Assembly: GCA_964638795.1 (NCBI GenBank)
Contig: CAZXAX010000047.1
Coordinates: forward strand, 1-12,894
Direction of reading: 5' to 3'
DNA: 12,894 bases
Source of the DNA: CAIYHK01 sp964638795
GTDB taxonomy: Bacteria; Actinomycetota; Acidimicrobiia; Acidimicrobiales; Ilumatobacteraceae
A model generated the notes under the pieces. It had not been told where the DNA came from, made no database searches, and saw only the letters and a list, made by a program, of their open reading frames with translations. Position numbers and translations under genes: made by a program. This document shows, in pieces, positions 1 through 5,918 of the stretch; the first letter of the stretch is position 1, and each line of letters starts with the position of its first letter.

Positions 1-101
1 CCGCGTTCCTCATTGATGCCAAAGGCGTGATACTTCACGCGTGGTACAAGATTTCACCGAAGGACACACCCACGAAGCTCCTTGAGGCTCTCGGCAAATG
101 A
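1..101 (+). CDS. Peroxiredoxin (Bcp/AhpC-TSA type), C-terminal fragment
   Basis: This is the last 32 codons of a gene whose 5' part lies outside the window. The frame from base 3 is open and ends in TGA at 99-101. The readable peptide has the pattern AFLIDAKGVILHAWYK followed by a short helix ending LLEALGK. That is the usual C-terminal end of thioredoxin-dependent peroxidases of the Bcp/PrxQ group, where the T/AFLID-G-I-W strand is followed by a final helix. Such enzymes reduce hydrogen peroxide and organic peroxides in the cytosol. The peroxidatic cysteine lies in the missing part, so catalytic competence cannot be judged. Its stop overlaps the next start (ATGA), so it is probably co-transcribed with the dehydratase gene. 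The assignment rests on a short tail only; another thioredoxin-fold protein is possible. Confidence 0.65.
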   Translation, partial: AFLIDAKGVILHAWYKISPKDTPTKLLEALGK

Positions 102-526
102 GCAATCTGCCTTCGCCGGCTGACATCATTCCTCATCGTCCTCCGTTTCTATTCGTTGACGAGATGACCCAATTGACTCCGGGGGTTTCGGCAGCTGGCA
201 ATTGGAAACTGTCTGGCGAAGAGTGGTTCTTTGCGGGCCATTTTCCCGGTCGTCCCACTCTTCCAGGGGTGCTTATGTGCGAAGCAATAGCCCAGGTTGG
301 GGCCGTTGCGGTTCTCACTGATGAGCGTTATGCAGGCAAGCTCCCACTTTTTGGCGGTCTCGACTCAGCAAAGTTTCGACGCCAAGTTGTCCCGGGAGAC
401 ACCCTTGAATTGACGGTTGTCATGGAGAAAATGTCTGCACGAGCGGGCAAAGGCAAAGGAACTGCAAAAGTGAACGGCGAACTCGCCTGCAGTTGTGAAT
501 TGTTCTTTGTTCTGGTGGATGCTTAA
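98..526 (+). CDS. fabZ: 3-hydroxyacyl-ACP dehydratase, FabZ family
   Basis: The product is a single hot-dog-fold protein of 142 residues, the normal FabZ length. It dehydrates 3-hydroxyacyl-ACP to trans-2-enoyl-ACP in type II fatty acid synthesis. Family signatures are IPHRPPFLFVD (11-21), the active-site loop GHFPGRPTLPGVL (47-59) with catalytic His48, and the central helix CEAIAQ with Glu62. His48 and Glu62 match the FabZ catalytic pair. The ATG overlaps the upstream peroxiredoxin stop as ATGA, and a GAGG lies about 11 bases upstream, which supports this start. The gene is convergent with fabF, which ends only 4 bases beyond it, so the dehydratase sits beside but outside the fab operon. A FabA-like isomerase role is unlikely given the sequence and length. 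The presence of FabZ suggests ordinary stand-alone FAS-II rather than the HadAB system of mycolic-acid producers (inference). Confidence 0.88.
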   Translation: MSNLPSPADIIPHRPPFLFVDEMTQLTPGVSAAGNWKLSGEEWFFAGHFPGRPTLPGVLMCEAIAQVGAVAVLTDERYAGKLPLFGGLDSAKFRRQVVPGDTLELTVVMEKMSARAGKGKGTAKVNGELACSCELFFVLVDA

Positions 527-530
527 GCAG

Positions 531-1715
531 TCAGCTCACTGGCGCAATCACAACTGAGCCATTGTGGCCACCGAAACCGAAGTTGTTCGAGATGGTCGGG
601 CCAGGTGTCCATCGACGAGCTGAGCCGACTACTAAATCAATTGACATGGTTGGATCCGCTGCCACGGTATTTGCAGTTGGTGGAATCAACTGCTTTTCAA
701 ATGAAAGAAGCACAGCGGCTGCCTCCAATGCACCGGCTGCGCCAAGTGCATGACCAGTCACTCCCTTGGTGGAAGTAATCGGAACAGCATTAGCTCCGAA
801 TACTTCTGTGACTGCTGCGGCTTCTGCCGCGTCATTTAGCGGAGTAGAGGTTCCATGGGCGTTCACTTGTTTGATTTCAGAAGGTGAAAGACCCGAATCT
901 TCAAGTGCCATCTTCATGCATGCAATTGCGCCCACTCCACCAGGTGCTGGTGCGGTGATGTGATGTGCGTCGGCGTTGCTTGCAGATCCAAGAATCTCAC
1001 CGATGATGTTCGCTCCACGCGCAAGAGCACGATCCCATCGCTCAAGGATGAACACTCCAGCACCTTCTCCCATCACAAAGCCATCACGCTCGGCATCAAA
1101 AGGCATTGATCTTCCACTAGTTGAAAGTGCGGTCATGTTTTGAAAACCAGCGAGAGCGGTGGGCGTGCCAGCTGATTCGCTTCCACCCGTCACCACTGCG
1201 TCACAGCGTCCCCAGGCAATCAATCGGGCTGCATATCCGAGTGCGTGGGTTGACGCAGCACACGCCGTGCAGATCGTTTCATTGGGACCTTGAAGCCCGT
1301 AACGCATTGAGATTGCGGCACCTGAAGCATTCGCCATCATCATCGGTACCAAGAAAGGTGATACGCGACGTTCACCTTTGTTCAGTCGTGTTTCAACCTG
1401 TTCTTCGAGTGTGCCTAGACCACCGATGCCCGTTGCGAAAATCGTTCCAAAGCGAGTCGGGTCAACATCTAACGATCCCGCTTGCTCAAACGCTTCAGCG
1501 GCAGCGGCAAGTGCGAACTGTTCAACACGATCGGCGCGACGCGCCTCCTTTGGGCCATCGAACCATGGCAATGGGTCCCAGTTTGGAATTTTGGCATCGA
1601 TTCCTCCCTGGAGACCGGGCCCGTTTAGGCCGGCCCAAAAAGCATCCTTCCCGACACCACAGGCTCCGAGAACTCCATAGCCGACTATCGCGACACGATG
1701 TCCAGCACCTTGCAT
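531..1715 (-). CDS. fabF: 3-oxoacyl-ACP synthase II (KASII)
   Basis: This thiolase-fold condensing enzyme of 394 residues elongates acyl-ACP with malonyl-ACP by decarboxylative Claisen condensation. The Cys-His-His triad is visible: Cys152 in TACAASTHALG, His287 in VNAHGTSTPLND and His322 in TKGVTGHALGAAG, with Lys317 just before it. The glycine-rich C-terminal loop NNFGFGGHN (378-386) is also present. This triad separates it from FabH, which has Cys-His-Asn. The length is slightly below the usual 410 or so, without loss of a conserved block. It is the last gene of the - strand fab operon, 18 bases after acpP. A good ribosome site (AGGGA, revcomp of 1723-1727) lies 7 bases before the ATG and supports the start. 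FabB is the main alternative name, but placement behind acpP and the sequence favour FabF. Confidence 0.93.
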   Translation of the reverse strand: MQGAGHRVAIVGYGVLGACGVGKDAFWAGLNGPGLQGGIDAKIPNWDPLPWFDGPKEARRADRVEQFALAAAAEAFEQAGSLDVDPTRFGTIFATGIGGLGTLEEQVETRLNKGERRVSPFLVPMMMANASGAAISMRYGLQGPNETICTACAASTHALGYAARLIAWGRCDAVVTGGSESAGTPTALAGFQNMTALSTSGRSMPFDAERDGFVMGEGAGVFILERWDRALARGANIIGEILGSASNADAHHITAPAPGGVGAIACMKMALEDSGLSPSEIKQVNAHGTSTPLNDAAEAAAVTEVFGANAVPITSTKGVTGHALGAAGALEAAAVLLSFEKQLIPPTANTVAADPTMSIDLVVGSARRWTPGPTISNNFGFGGHNGSVVIAPVS

Positions 1716-1733
1716 ATCTGATTCCCTACAGGG

Positions 1734-1970
1734 TCAGATCTTGGCAGCTACGAGATCCAGTGCCTCGCCAACCGTCTTGACATCTTTGAGTTCTTCTTCA
1801 GGAATTTCGATACCGAATTCATCTTCGAGTTCCATGACCAACTGCACGACATCGAGGCTGTCGGCATCGAGGTCCTCAGCAAAGCGCGCGTCACGGGTGA
1901 CTTTTGATGCTTCAACGCCGAGGGTCTCCACTGCGCATCGCGTGAACCTTGAAAGCAGATCTTCACTCAT
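1734..1970 (-). CDS. acpP: Acyl carrier protein
   Basis: This small acidic protein of 78 residues holds the growing acyl chain as a thioester on 4'-phosphopantetheine and hands it between the Fab enzymes. The attachment motif EDLDADSLDVVQLVMELE (32-49) places the modified serine at Ser38. The acidic recognition helix II that follows, and the C-terminal block FGIEIPEEEL, are typical of bacterial AcpP. It sits between fabG and fabF, as in many fab operons. Its start is preceded by the strongest Shine-Dalgarno in the operon (AGGAGA, revcomp of 1976-1981). The 49-base A/T-rich gap before it (1971-2019) contrasts with the overlapping joints upstream. This fits the need to make ACP in excess over the enzymes (inference). 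Confidence 0.96.
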   Translation of the reverse strand: MSEDLLSRFTRCAVETLGVEASKVTRDARFAEDLDADSLDVVQLVMELEDEFGIEIPEEELKDVKTVGEALDLVAAKI

Positions 1971-1975
1971 TGGTT

Positions 1976-1981
1976 TCTCCT
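1976..1981 (-). promoter_or_regulatory. Strong ribosome binding site of acpP
   Basis: AGGAGA on the minus strand lies 5 bases before the acpP ATG. It is the best anti-16S match among the fab genes here and is set in an A/T-rich 49-base spacer (1971-2019). The upstream genes fabD, fabH and fabG are joined by overlaps instead. I see no convincing hairpin or internal promoter in the spacer, although a TAATAA is present in it (minus strand). Confidence 0.7.
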
Positions 1982-2019
1982 GTTACTTATTAAGGGGTTG
2001 TTATTAGTTTCGCACACGA

Positions 2020-2724
2020 TCAATGGCCCATTCCGAGACCACCATCGACTGGAATGACAGCACCAGTGATGTAAGCCGCAGCAGGAGATGCCAAAAACAC
2101 CACAACTCCGGCAATCTCATCAACAGTTGCCACGCGTCCAAGTGGAACTTGTTCGGTCATCTTGTTGAGAACGTCCTCACCAAGTACGGCTGTCATATCT
2201 GTAGCAACGGGTCCCGGGGCCACCACATTTACAGTGATTGACCGTGAGCCGAGTTCCCGCGCCAAAGAGCGGGCAAATCCCACGAGCCCAGCCTTTGAAG
2301 CCGCGTAGTTGGCCTGTCCGGTTTGTCCAAGGAGACCGACCACCGATGACATGAAGATGATGCGTCCTTTGCGTGCCTTAAGCATTCCTTGCGCAGCGCG
2401 CTTAGATACTCGGAAAGCACCTGTCAGGTTGGCATCAATCACGCTGGTGAAATCTGACTCGCTCATGCGTAAGAGCAGTGTGTCATTCGTGATTCCAGCA
2501 TTGGACACGAGTATCTCCACTGGCCCAAGTTTGTCTTCAATCTCTTTGAAGGCGGCATCCACGTCTTCGGTGACCGTTACGTCGCATTTAACTGCGAGAA
2601 ATCCCTCAGGTGGTGGGGACGAGTTGTAAGTGACAGCCACACGGTCGCCATTGTCTCGGAACATCTGTGCGCACGCCAGACCGATTCCCTTGCTGCCGCC
2701 GGTCACGAGCACGACTCGACTCAT
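2020..2724 (-). CDS. fabG: 3-oxoacyl-ACP reductase (SDR family)
   Basis: The product is a classical short-chain dehydrogenase of about 234 residues that reduces 3-oxoacyl-ACP with NADPH. It has the cofactor motif TGGSKGIG (8-15), the NAG motif in SNAGIT (75-79) and the catalytic tetrad Asn99, Ser127 (in MSSVVG), Tyr140 and Lys144 (YAASK). It also has the PGPVATDM loop after the active site. The ATG at 2724 overlaps the fabH stop as ATGA and is preceded by GGGGTGG, so it is preferred. A GTG 12 bases further upstream (2736) would add four residues but has no advantage. The position between fabH and acpP makes a fatty-acid role much more likely than another SDR function. Streptomyces fab clusters are usually fabD-fabH-acpP-fabF without fabG, so the insertion here is a lineage difference (recalled family knowledge). 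Confidence 0.92.
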   Translation of the reverse strand: MSRVVLVTGGSKGIGLACAQMFRDNGDRVAVTYNSSPPPEGFLAVKCDVTVTEDVDAAFKEIEDKLGPVEILVSNAGITNDTLLLRMSESDFTSVIDANLTGAFRVSKRAAQGMLKARKGRIIFMSSVVGLLGQTGQANYAASKAGLVGFARSLARELGSRSITVNVVAPGPVATDMTAVLGEDVLNKMTEQVPLGRVATVDEIAGVVVFLASPAAAYITGAVIPVDGGLGMGH

Positions 2725-3671
2725 TGGCCACCCCACTTGATGATCGCACTTGCAGCAGTCATGCCAGCACCAAATCCCACTAACAAGATGTTGTCACCCT
2801 TCTTGATGCGATCCGAGCGCAAAGCATCTACCAGGGCCAATGGTATGGATGCCGATGATGTATTCCCTGTGTAGTGCAGGACCGTTGCTGTCCTTTCCTC
2901 AGGTATTCCCAGACGATCGCAAGCAGCTTGAATGATCCGAATATTGGCTTGGTGCGGGACAACCATGGCGATGTCGTCGGCCGTTAGGCCAGCATCGGCC
3001 ATCGATTTTTCGGCGGAGTCACACATGATTCGGACAGCACGCCGAAATACCTCTTTGCCATCCATCTTGATGTAGCCACCGATTTCAGCGAACAAAAAAT
3101 CTTCCGCCGATCCATCAGCATCCAAGTTCCATGCGAGGAGCTGGCCACCATTATCGGATGCTTCAAGAACAACCGCCGCGGATCCATCGGCGAAAAGAAT
3201 CGCTGTGTTGCGATCCTCCCAATCTGTGATTCTTGCGAGAGTGTCGGTTCCAATCACGAGAATCTTGCGAGCACCCATGGCTAAGAGTCCGTGGGCCACT
3301 ACGAGTGAGTAGACAAAGCCGCTGCAGGCAGCATTCACATCAAATGCACCACACCTAAGACCGAGACCATTTTGAACTGTCGCTGATGTTGCAGGAACAG
3401 TGCGATCGGGAGTCGTGGTAGCAAGAACAAGCGCGTCAATCTCGGATGGATCCAGCCCAGCCATTTCCAACGCCTGGCGACCGGATTCAATCGACAAGCC
3501 CGACGTGGTGCCACCCACGTGGCGCGACACAATTCCCGTGCGCTCGCGGATCCACTCATCAGATGTGTCCATCCGTGCGGCAAGGTCATCGTTGGTGAGA
3601 ACGGTGGGCGGAAGGGCAGTTCCATAACCCGTGATTACACCACCACTAATGCCAAGCGGAATCTTGGTCAT
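2721..3671 (-). CDS. fabH: 3-oxoacyl-ACP synthase III (KASIII)
   Basis: This initiating condensing enzyme joins an acyl-CoA primer to malonyl-ACP. With the ATG at 3671 it has 316 residues, close to the family norm. The FabH triad is complete: Cys116 in NAACSGFVYSL, His240 in VVPHQANIRI and Asn270 in HYTGNTSSASIP. Other marks are DTSDEWIRERTGI (35-47) and the C-terminal GFGAGMTAASAII. The chosen start overlaps the fabD stop (TGATG), giving translational coupling. An in-frame ATG 18 bases upstream (3689) would add MVAGQL inside the fabD end and has no ribosome site, so it is less likely. Primer preference (acetyl versus branched acyl-CoA) cannot be read from these motifs. The gene's 3' end overlaps the fabG start by 4 bases. 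Confidence 0.93.
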   Translation of the reverse strand: MTKIPLGISGGVITGYGTALPPTVLTNDDLAARMDTSDEWIRERTGIVSRHVGGTTSGLSIESGRQALEMAGLDPSEIDALVLATTTPDRTVPATSATVQNGLGLRCGAFDVNAACSGFVYSLVVAHGLLAMGARKILVIGTDTLARITDWEDRNTAILFADGSAAVVLEASDNGGQLLAWNLDADGSAEDFLFAEIGGYIKMDGKEVFRRAVRIMCDSAEKSMADAGLTADDIAMVVPHQANIRIIQAACDRLGIPEERTATVLHYTGNTSSASIPLALVDALRSDRIKKGDNILLVGFGAGMTAASAIIKWGGQ

Positions 3672-4846
3672 CAGCTGGCCCGCAACCATGCGATTGGCTG
3701 GCGCAGTGTCACGCGTTCGCCACCTACTGCAATGAACGACTGCAGCACTCCGGCGAAAGGTGAACGAACTTCGGTTCCATTCACGTCACCAAGGATTGTT
3801 CCAACACGAATCTCTGCGCCATCGGCAAGATCATTGACCGGTGTAAAGACTCCCGCCGCGGGGCTAACCACCAGGCGTTCAACGGCAAAAAGATGTTCGC
3901 CTTCGTGGGCAACGATGGTTGCTGCAGATCCTGCGGCCAGCCAGTCAATCAACTTGTCCAGTTCATCTGGCGTGGAAATTGAGATCGTCTTTGCAGTGTC
4001 CAGCGTGCGCTTGGTCATTCCAGTTAAGACACCACCAGGTCCGAGTTCAAGCACGCCTGTGACACCCATGTCACCCATGGTCAACAGGCAATGCTTCCAT
4101 CGCACGGGGCTTGATAGTTGTGCACTTAAAAGACTTGACCATTCGTCACCCTTGTCGTGAGCAAGAGCGTCGACATTGGAAATGATCGGTACTTCGGTAT
4201 CACGCGGAGATGCGGTGTTGATCGCAACACGCAGGCGATCGCGTGCAGCAGTCATGTAAGGCGTGTGGAATGCGCCAGCAACCTGAAGCGGCATGCATTT
4301 CTTGGCCCCGAGTTCCTTTGCAATAACCGCGGCTTTTTCGACACCTTCAGGTGAACCGGCGATGACAACTTGGCCCGGCGCATTGAAGTTGGCGACCCAA
4401 ACATCGGCATCTGCGCGACGGCATGCAACTTCAACCTTGTCATCGTCGAGTCCGAGTACCGCTGACATGGTGCCGGGCGAAGCGAGACCCGCTTCATGCA
4501 TTGCCGCAGAGCGTTCGGCAACGAGTCGAACTCCATCTTCGAGGGAAAGTGCGCCACTGGCTGTCAGTGCCGTGTATTCACCCAAGCTGTGTCCGGCACA
4601 AACATCGGGTTCGATACCCATGCGTTCGACCGCATCGAGCACCATGAGGCTGGAAACATAGGTGGTGAGCTGGGCGTTGCGGGTATCGCGTAACTCCTCA
4701 GCATCGGCATCTAAAAGGAGAGCGCCCACGTCGCGACCCAGTAGGTCAGAGGCCTCCGTGACGACTTCCCAACTTTCGTGGTCAACCCATGGGCGACCCA
4801 TCCCGGGGCGTTGTGAGCCCTGTCCTGGGAAGGTGAAAGCGAGCAT
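3671..4846 (-). CDS. fabD: Malonyl-CoA:ACP transacylase with C-terminal barrel-sandwich domain
   Basis: This enzyme moves malonyl from CoA to ACP and is the first gene of the fab operon. The acyltransferase domain spans about 1-305: FPGQGSQ (6-12) for the oxyanion region, GHSLGEYTAL (85-94) with nucleophile Ser87, Arg112, and GAFHTPYM with catalytic His194. The protein is 391 residues, some 80 longer than a usual FabD of about 310. Residues 324-391 resemble a biotinyl/lipoyl carrier domain without its lysine (see separate entry). The ATG at 4846 gives the classic MLAFTFPGQGSQ N-terminus and has AAGG about 9 bases upstream. A longer in-frame reading back to 4939 runs through the control region and lacks homology-like features. 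The transacylase call is firm. What the extension does is unknown to me. Confidence 0.92.
   Translation of the reverse strand: MLAFTFPGQGSQRPGMGRPWVDHESWEVVTEASDLLGRDVGALLLDADAEELRDTRNAQLTTYVSSLMVLDAVERMGIEPDVCAGHSLGEYTALTASGALSLEDGVRLVAERSAAMHEAGLASPGTMSAVLGLDDDKVEVACRRADADVWVANFNAPGQVVIAGSPEGVEKAAVIAKELGAKKCMPLQVAGAFHTPYMTAARDRLRVAINTASPRDTEVPIISNVDALAHDKGDEWSSLLSAQLSSPVRWKHCLLTMGDMGVTGVLELGPGGVLTGMTKRTLDTAKTISISTPDELDKLIDWLAAGSAATIVAHEGEHLFAVERLVVSPAAGVFTPVNDLADGAEIRVGTILGDVNGTEVRSPFAGVLQSFIAVGGERVTLRQPIAWLRAS
3674..3877 (-). other. FabD C-terminal biotinyl/lipoyl-like domain lacking the lysine
   Basis: This covers residues 324-391 of FabD. Two half-motifs repeat: SPAAGVF (328-334) and SPFAGVL (362-368), 34 residues apart. 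Each is followed by a Gly-containing turn and a hydrophobic strand (ADGAEIRVGTILG; VGGERVTLRQPIAW). This is the pseudo-twofold layout of barrel-sandwich hybrids such as BCCP and lipoyl domains. Aligning NGTEVRSPFAGV with the carrier pattern around the A-M-K-M hairpin puts Val355 where the biotinylated Lys would be. Modification is therefore not expected. The fold assignment is made by eye and needs a profile or structure comparison. Confidence 0.6.
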
Positions 4847-4910
4847 TGCAAAAACCTTAGACCCCTCGAAACAGGCAAAACGTTGTACCCGTTGGTAACG
4901 AAAAGGGGTA

Positions 4911-4939
4911 AAAAGTTGCTCGTGCTGTAGGGTTGTCAA
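4911..4939 (-). promoter_or_regulatory. Candidate fab operon promoter (-35 TTGACA)
   Basis: Reading the minus strand, a perfect TTGACA (revcomp of 4934-4939) stands about 90 bases upstream of the fabD ATG, in the only gap where the operon promoter can lie. Seventeen bases further is ACTTTT, within a T-rich run, which is a poor -10. The -35 is therefore clear but the -10 is not, and a TANNNT box at good spacing is absent. No convincing operator was found in the rest of the gap (4847-4910). Confidence 0.35.
4928..4933 (+). promoter_or_regulatory. Candidate -10 box (TAGGGT) for tRNA-Leu
   Basis: TAGGGT fits the actinobacterial TANNNT -10 pattern and ends 10 bases before the first tRNA base. This would give a start near 4940 and a 5' leader of only a few bases. 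The same hexamer precedes uvrB at 11369. There is no good -35 at 16-18 bases upstream, so this rests on the box, its position and its recurrence. It abuts the minus-strand TTGACA proposed for fabD. Confidence 0.35.
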
Positions 4940-4943
4940 TCCA

Positions 4944-5026
4944 GCCCAAGTGGCGGAACGGCAGACGCGGCGGACTCAAAATCCGCTGTCCGAGAGGGCG
5001 TGTGGGTTCGAATCCCACCTTGGGCA
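4944..5026 (+). tRNA. tRNA-Leu (anticodon CAA)
   Basis: The 83-base cloverleaf is class II with a long variable arm. The acceptor strands GCCCAAG (4944-4950) and CTTGGGC (5019-5025) pair completely, with discriminator A5026. The anticodon stem GCGGA/TCCGC encloses the seven-base loop CTCAAAA, giving anticodon CAA at 4977-4979, which reads UUG leucine codons. The variable arm (TGTCCGAGAGGGCGT region) forms a short stem, as in tRNA-Leu and tRNA-Ser. The T arm is GTGGG-TTCGAAT-CCCAC. The 3' CCA is not encoded (the next bases are CGT), so it must be added after transcription. Tyr and Ser are excluded by the anticodon. Confidence 0.95.
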
Positions 5027-5027
5027 C

Positions 5028-5327
5028 GTGGGACGCAGATTGTTAGAGCGCAAATTGAGGGACGTCTCTACGCGCCTGCGCAAACTCCGTGAGGAATTGG
5101 TTATCACCGAGGAACAACTCTCGGTATTTGCTGACGAGGCACACGAAAAAGGGGTGCGCGCCCTTGTATCTGAAACCCCGTACGCGTCGTTTGAATATCA
5201 AGATGTGCAGAGACATGCCGATGCCCTTGGGAAATCGAGGGATCAAATTCGGTCTGACATTCAAGAACTCGAAGCTCGCCAGGACGAACTCTTGGATCGG
5301 TTGTCTGCATTCACGGTAAACGACTGA
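5028..5327 (+). CDS. Small conserved coiled-coil protein, function unknown
   Basis: This is an open frame for about 99 residues, highly charged. Two heptad-like helical stretches (about 1-42 and 55-94, rich in Leu, Glu, Arg and Gln) are separated by the segment RALVSETPYAS (44-54), which breaks the helix. No signal peptide, membrane segment, cysteine pair or catalytic motif is seen. The frame continues upstream through the tRNA, which cannot be coding. The start is therefore GTG 5028, one base after the tRNA, or TTG 5040, which has GTGGGA 6 bases before it; the latter would give 95 residues. The gene lies 12 bases before pdtaR, so the two are likely co-transcribed. From memory, short proteins with a similar ALVSETP core and DELLDRL ending occur beside this response regulator in other Actinomycetota; I cannot verify this here. 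Its function is not known to me. Confidence 0.75.
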   Translation: MGRRLLERKLRDVSTRLRKLREELVITEEQLSVFADEAHEKGVRALVSETPYASFEYQDVQRHADALGKSRDQIRSDIQELEARQDELLDRLSAFTVND

Positions 5328-5339
5328 GAGAATGGTCGC

Positions 5340-5918
5340 GTGACCAAGACCCGAGTTGTCATTGCCGAGGATGAAGCAATCATCCGTCTCGACTTGAAGG
5401 AAATCCTCGAAGAAGAGGGTTATGAAGTCGTAGGTGAAACCGGTCGCGGAGATTCTGCACTTGAGATGATTCGCTCACTCGAACCCGACATCGCGATTCT
5501 GGACATCAAGATGCCTGGTATGGATGGCGTGGCCGTGGCGAAGGAATTGAAAGATAATCCCGTCTGCGCAATTCTGTTGCTTACAGCGTTCAGTGGTCGC
5601 GATGTCGTCGAGCAGGCTCGTGCAGCCGGAGTGCACGCATATGTAGTGAAGCCATTTCAAAAGAGTGATCTGGTGCCGAATATCGAAATGGCTATTGGTC
5701 GCTTCACCGACCTCAAAAACGTTGTTGACCAGCGCGACCTTCTCGAGGATCAGCTTGAATCCCGAAAGTTGGTGGATCGTGCAAAGGGATTTCTAATTGA
5801 CAACTTCGGCATGACCGAGGCTGAGTCTTTTGCGTTCATACAACGCACTGCGATGAGTGGCCGTGAGCGCATGAGTGATGTGGCTCTCAGGGTTCTTGCT
5901 GGAGAATTGCGCCCGTGA
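5340..5918 (+). CDS. pdtaR: ANTAR-domain response regulator, PdtaR-like
   Basis: The 192-residue protein has a receiver domain (about 4-122) and a C-terminal ANTAR RNA-binding domain (about 137-190). The receiver is complete: acidic pair Glu10-Asp11, phosphorylation site Asp55 in ILDIKMPGMDG, Thr82 and Lys104 in VVKPF. The ANTAR helices read SRKLVDRAKGFLIDNFGMTE and then a block containing FIQRTAMS, typical of antiterminators that bind paired hexaloop RNA hairpins. The closest known counterpart is M. tuberculosis PdtaR (Rv1626), partner of kinase PdtaS; no kinase gene is in this window. The GTG start has GAGAGAA 7 bases upstream and follows the coiled-coil gene by 12 bases. Its stop overlaps the polA GTG (GTGA). 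Identity as an ANTAR regulator is firm. The orthology is inferred from domain order plus synteny with polA-rpsA-coaE-uvrB. Confidence 0.9.
   Translation: MTKTRVVIAEDEAIIRLDLKEILEEEGYEVVGETGRGDSALEMIRSLEPDIAILDIKMPGMDGVAVAKELKDNPVCAILLLTAFSGRDVVEQARAAGVHAYVVKPFQKSDLVPNIEMAIGRFTDLKNVVDQRDLLEDQLESRKLVDRAKGFLIDNFGMTEAESFAFIQRTAMSGRERMSDVALRVLAGELRP

Noticed and set aside
1121..1780. Long + strand open frame opposite fabF (219 codons)
   Set aside because: It is a shadow of fabF on the other strand: Arg/Pro/His-rich, no recognisable motif, and it runs past the fabF start into acpP.
3519..4160. Long + strand open frame opposite fabH/fabD (213 codons)
   Set aside because: It spans the overlap of two clearly coding minus-strand genes with intact catalytic motifs, has low-complexity Ser/Thr/Pro composition and no domain.
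4882..4899. Imperfect dyad GTTGTACCCGTTGGTAAC in the fabD upstream gap as a FapR/FasR-like operator
   Set aside because: Only the outer GTT/AAC and a TACC/GGTA core match, and they need a bulge to line up. This is too weak to call an operator.
4847..4939. Longer FabD start at 4939 adding 31 residues
   Set aside because: The added peptide shows no family similarity and covers the divergent promoter region. ATG 4846 gives the standard MLAFTFPGQGSQ start with a ribosome site.
4950..5027. Coding continuation of the coiled-coil frame upstream from an ATG inside tRNA-Leu
   Set aside because: The bases are fully used by a well-formed class II tRNA cloverleaf, so the peptide from ATG 4950 is a frame extension, not a real N-terminus.
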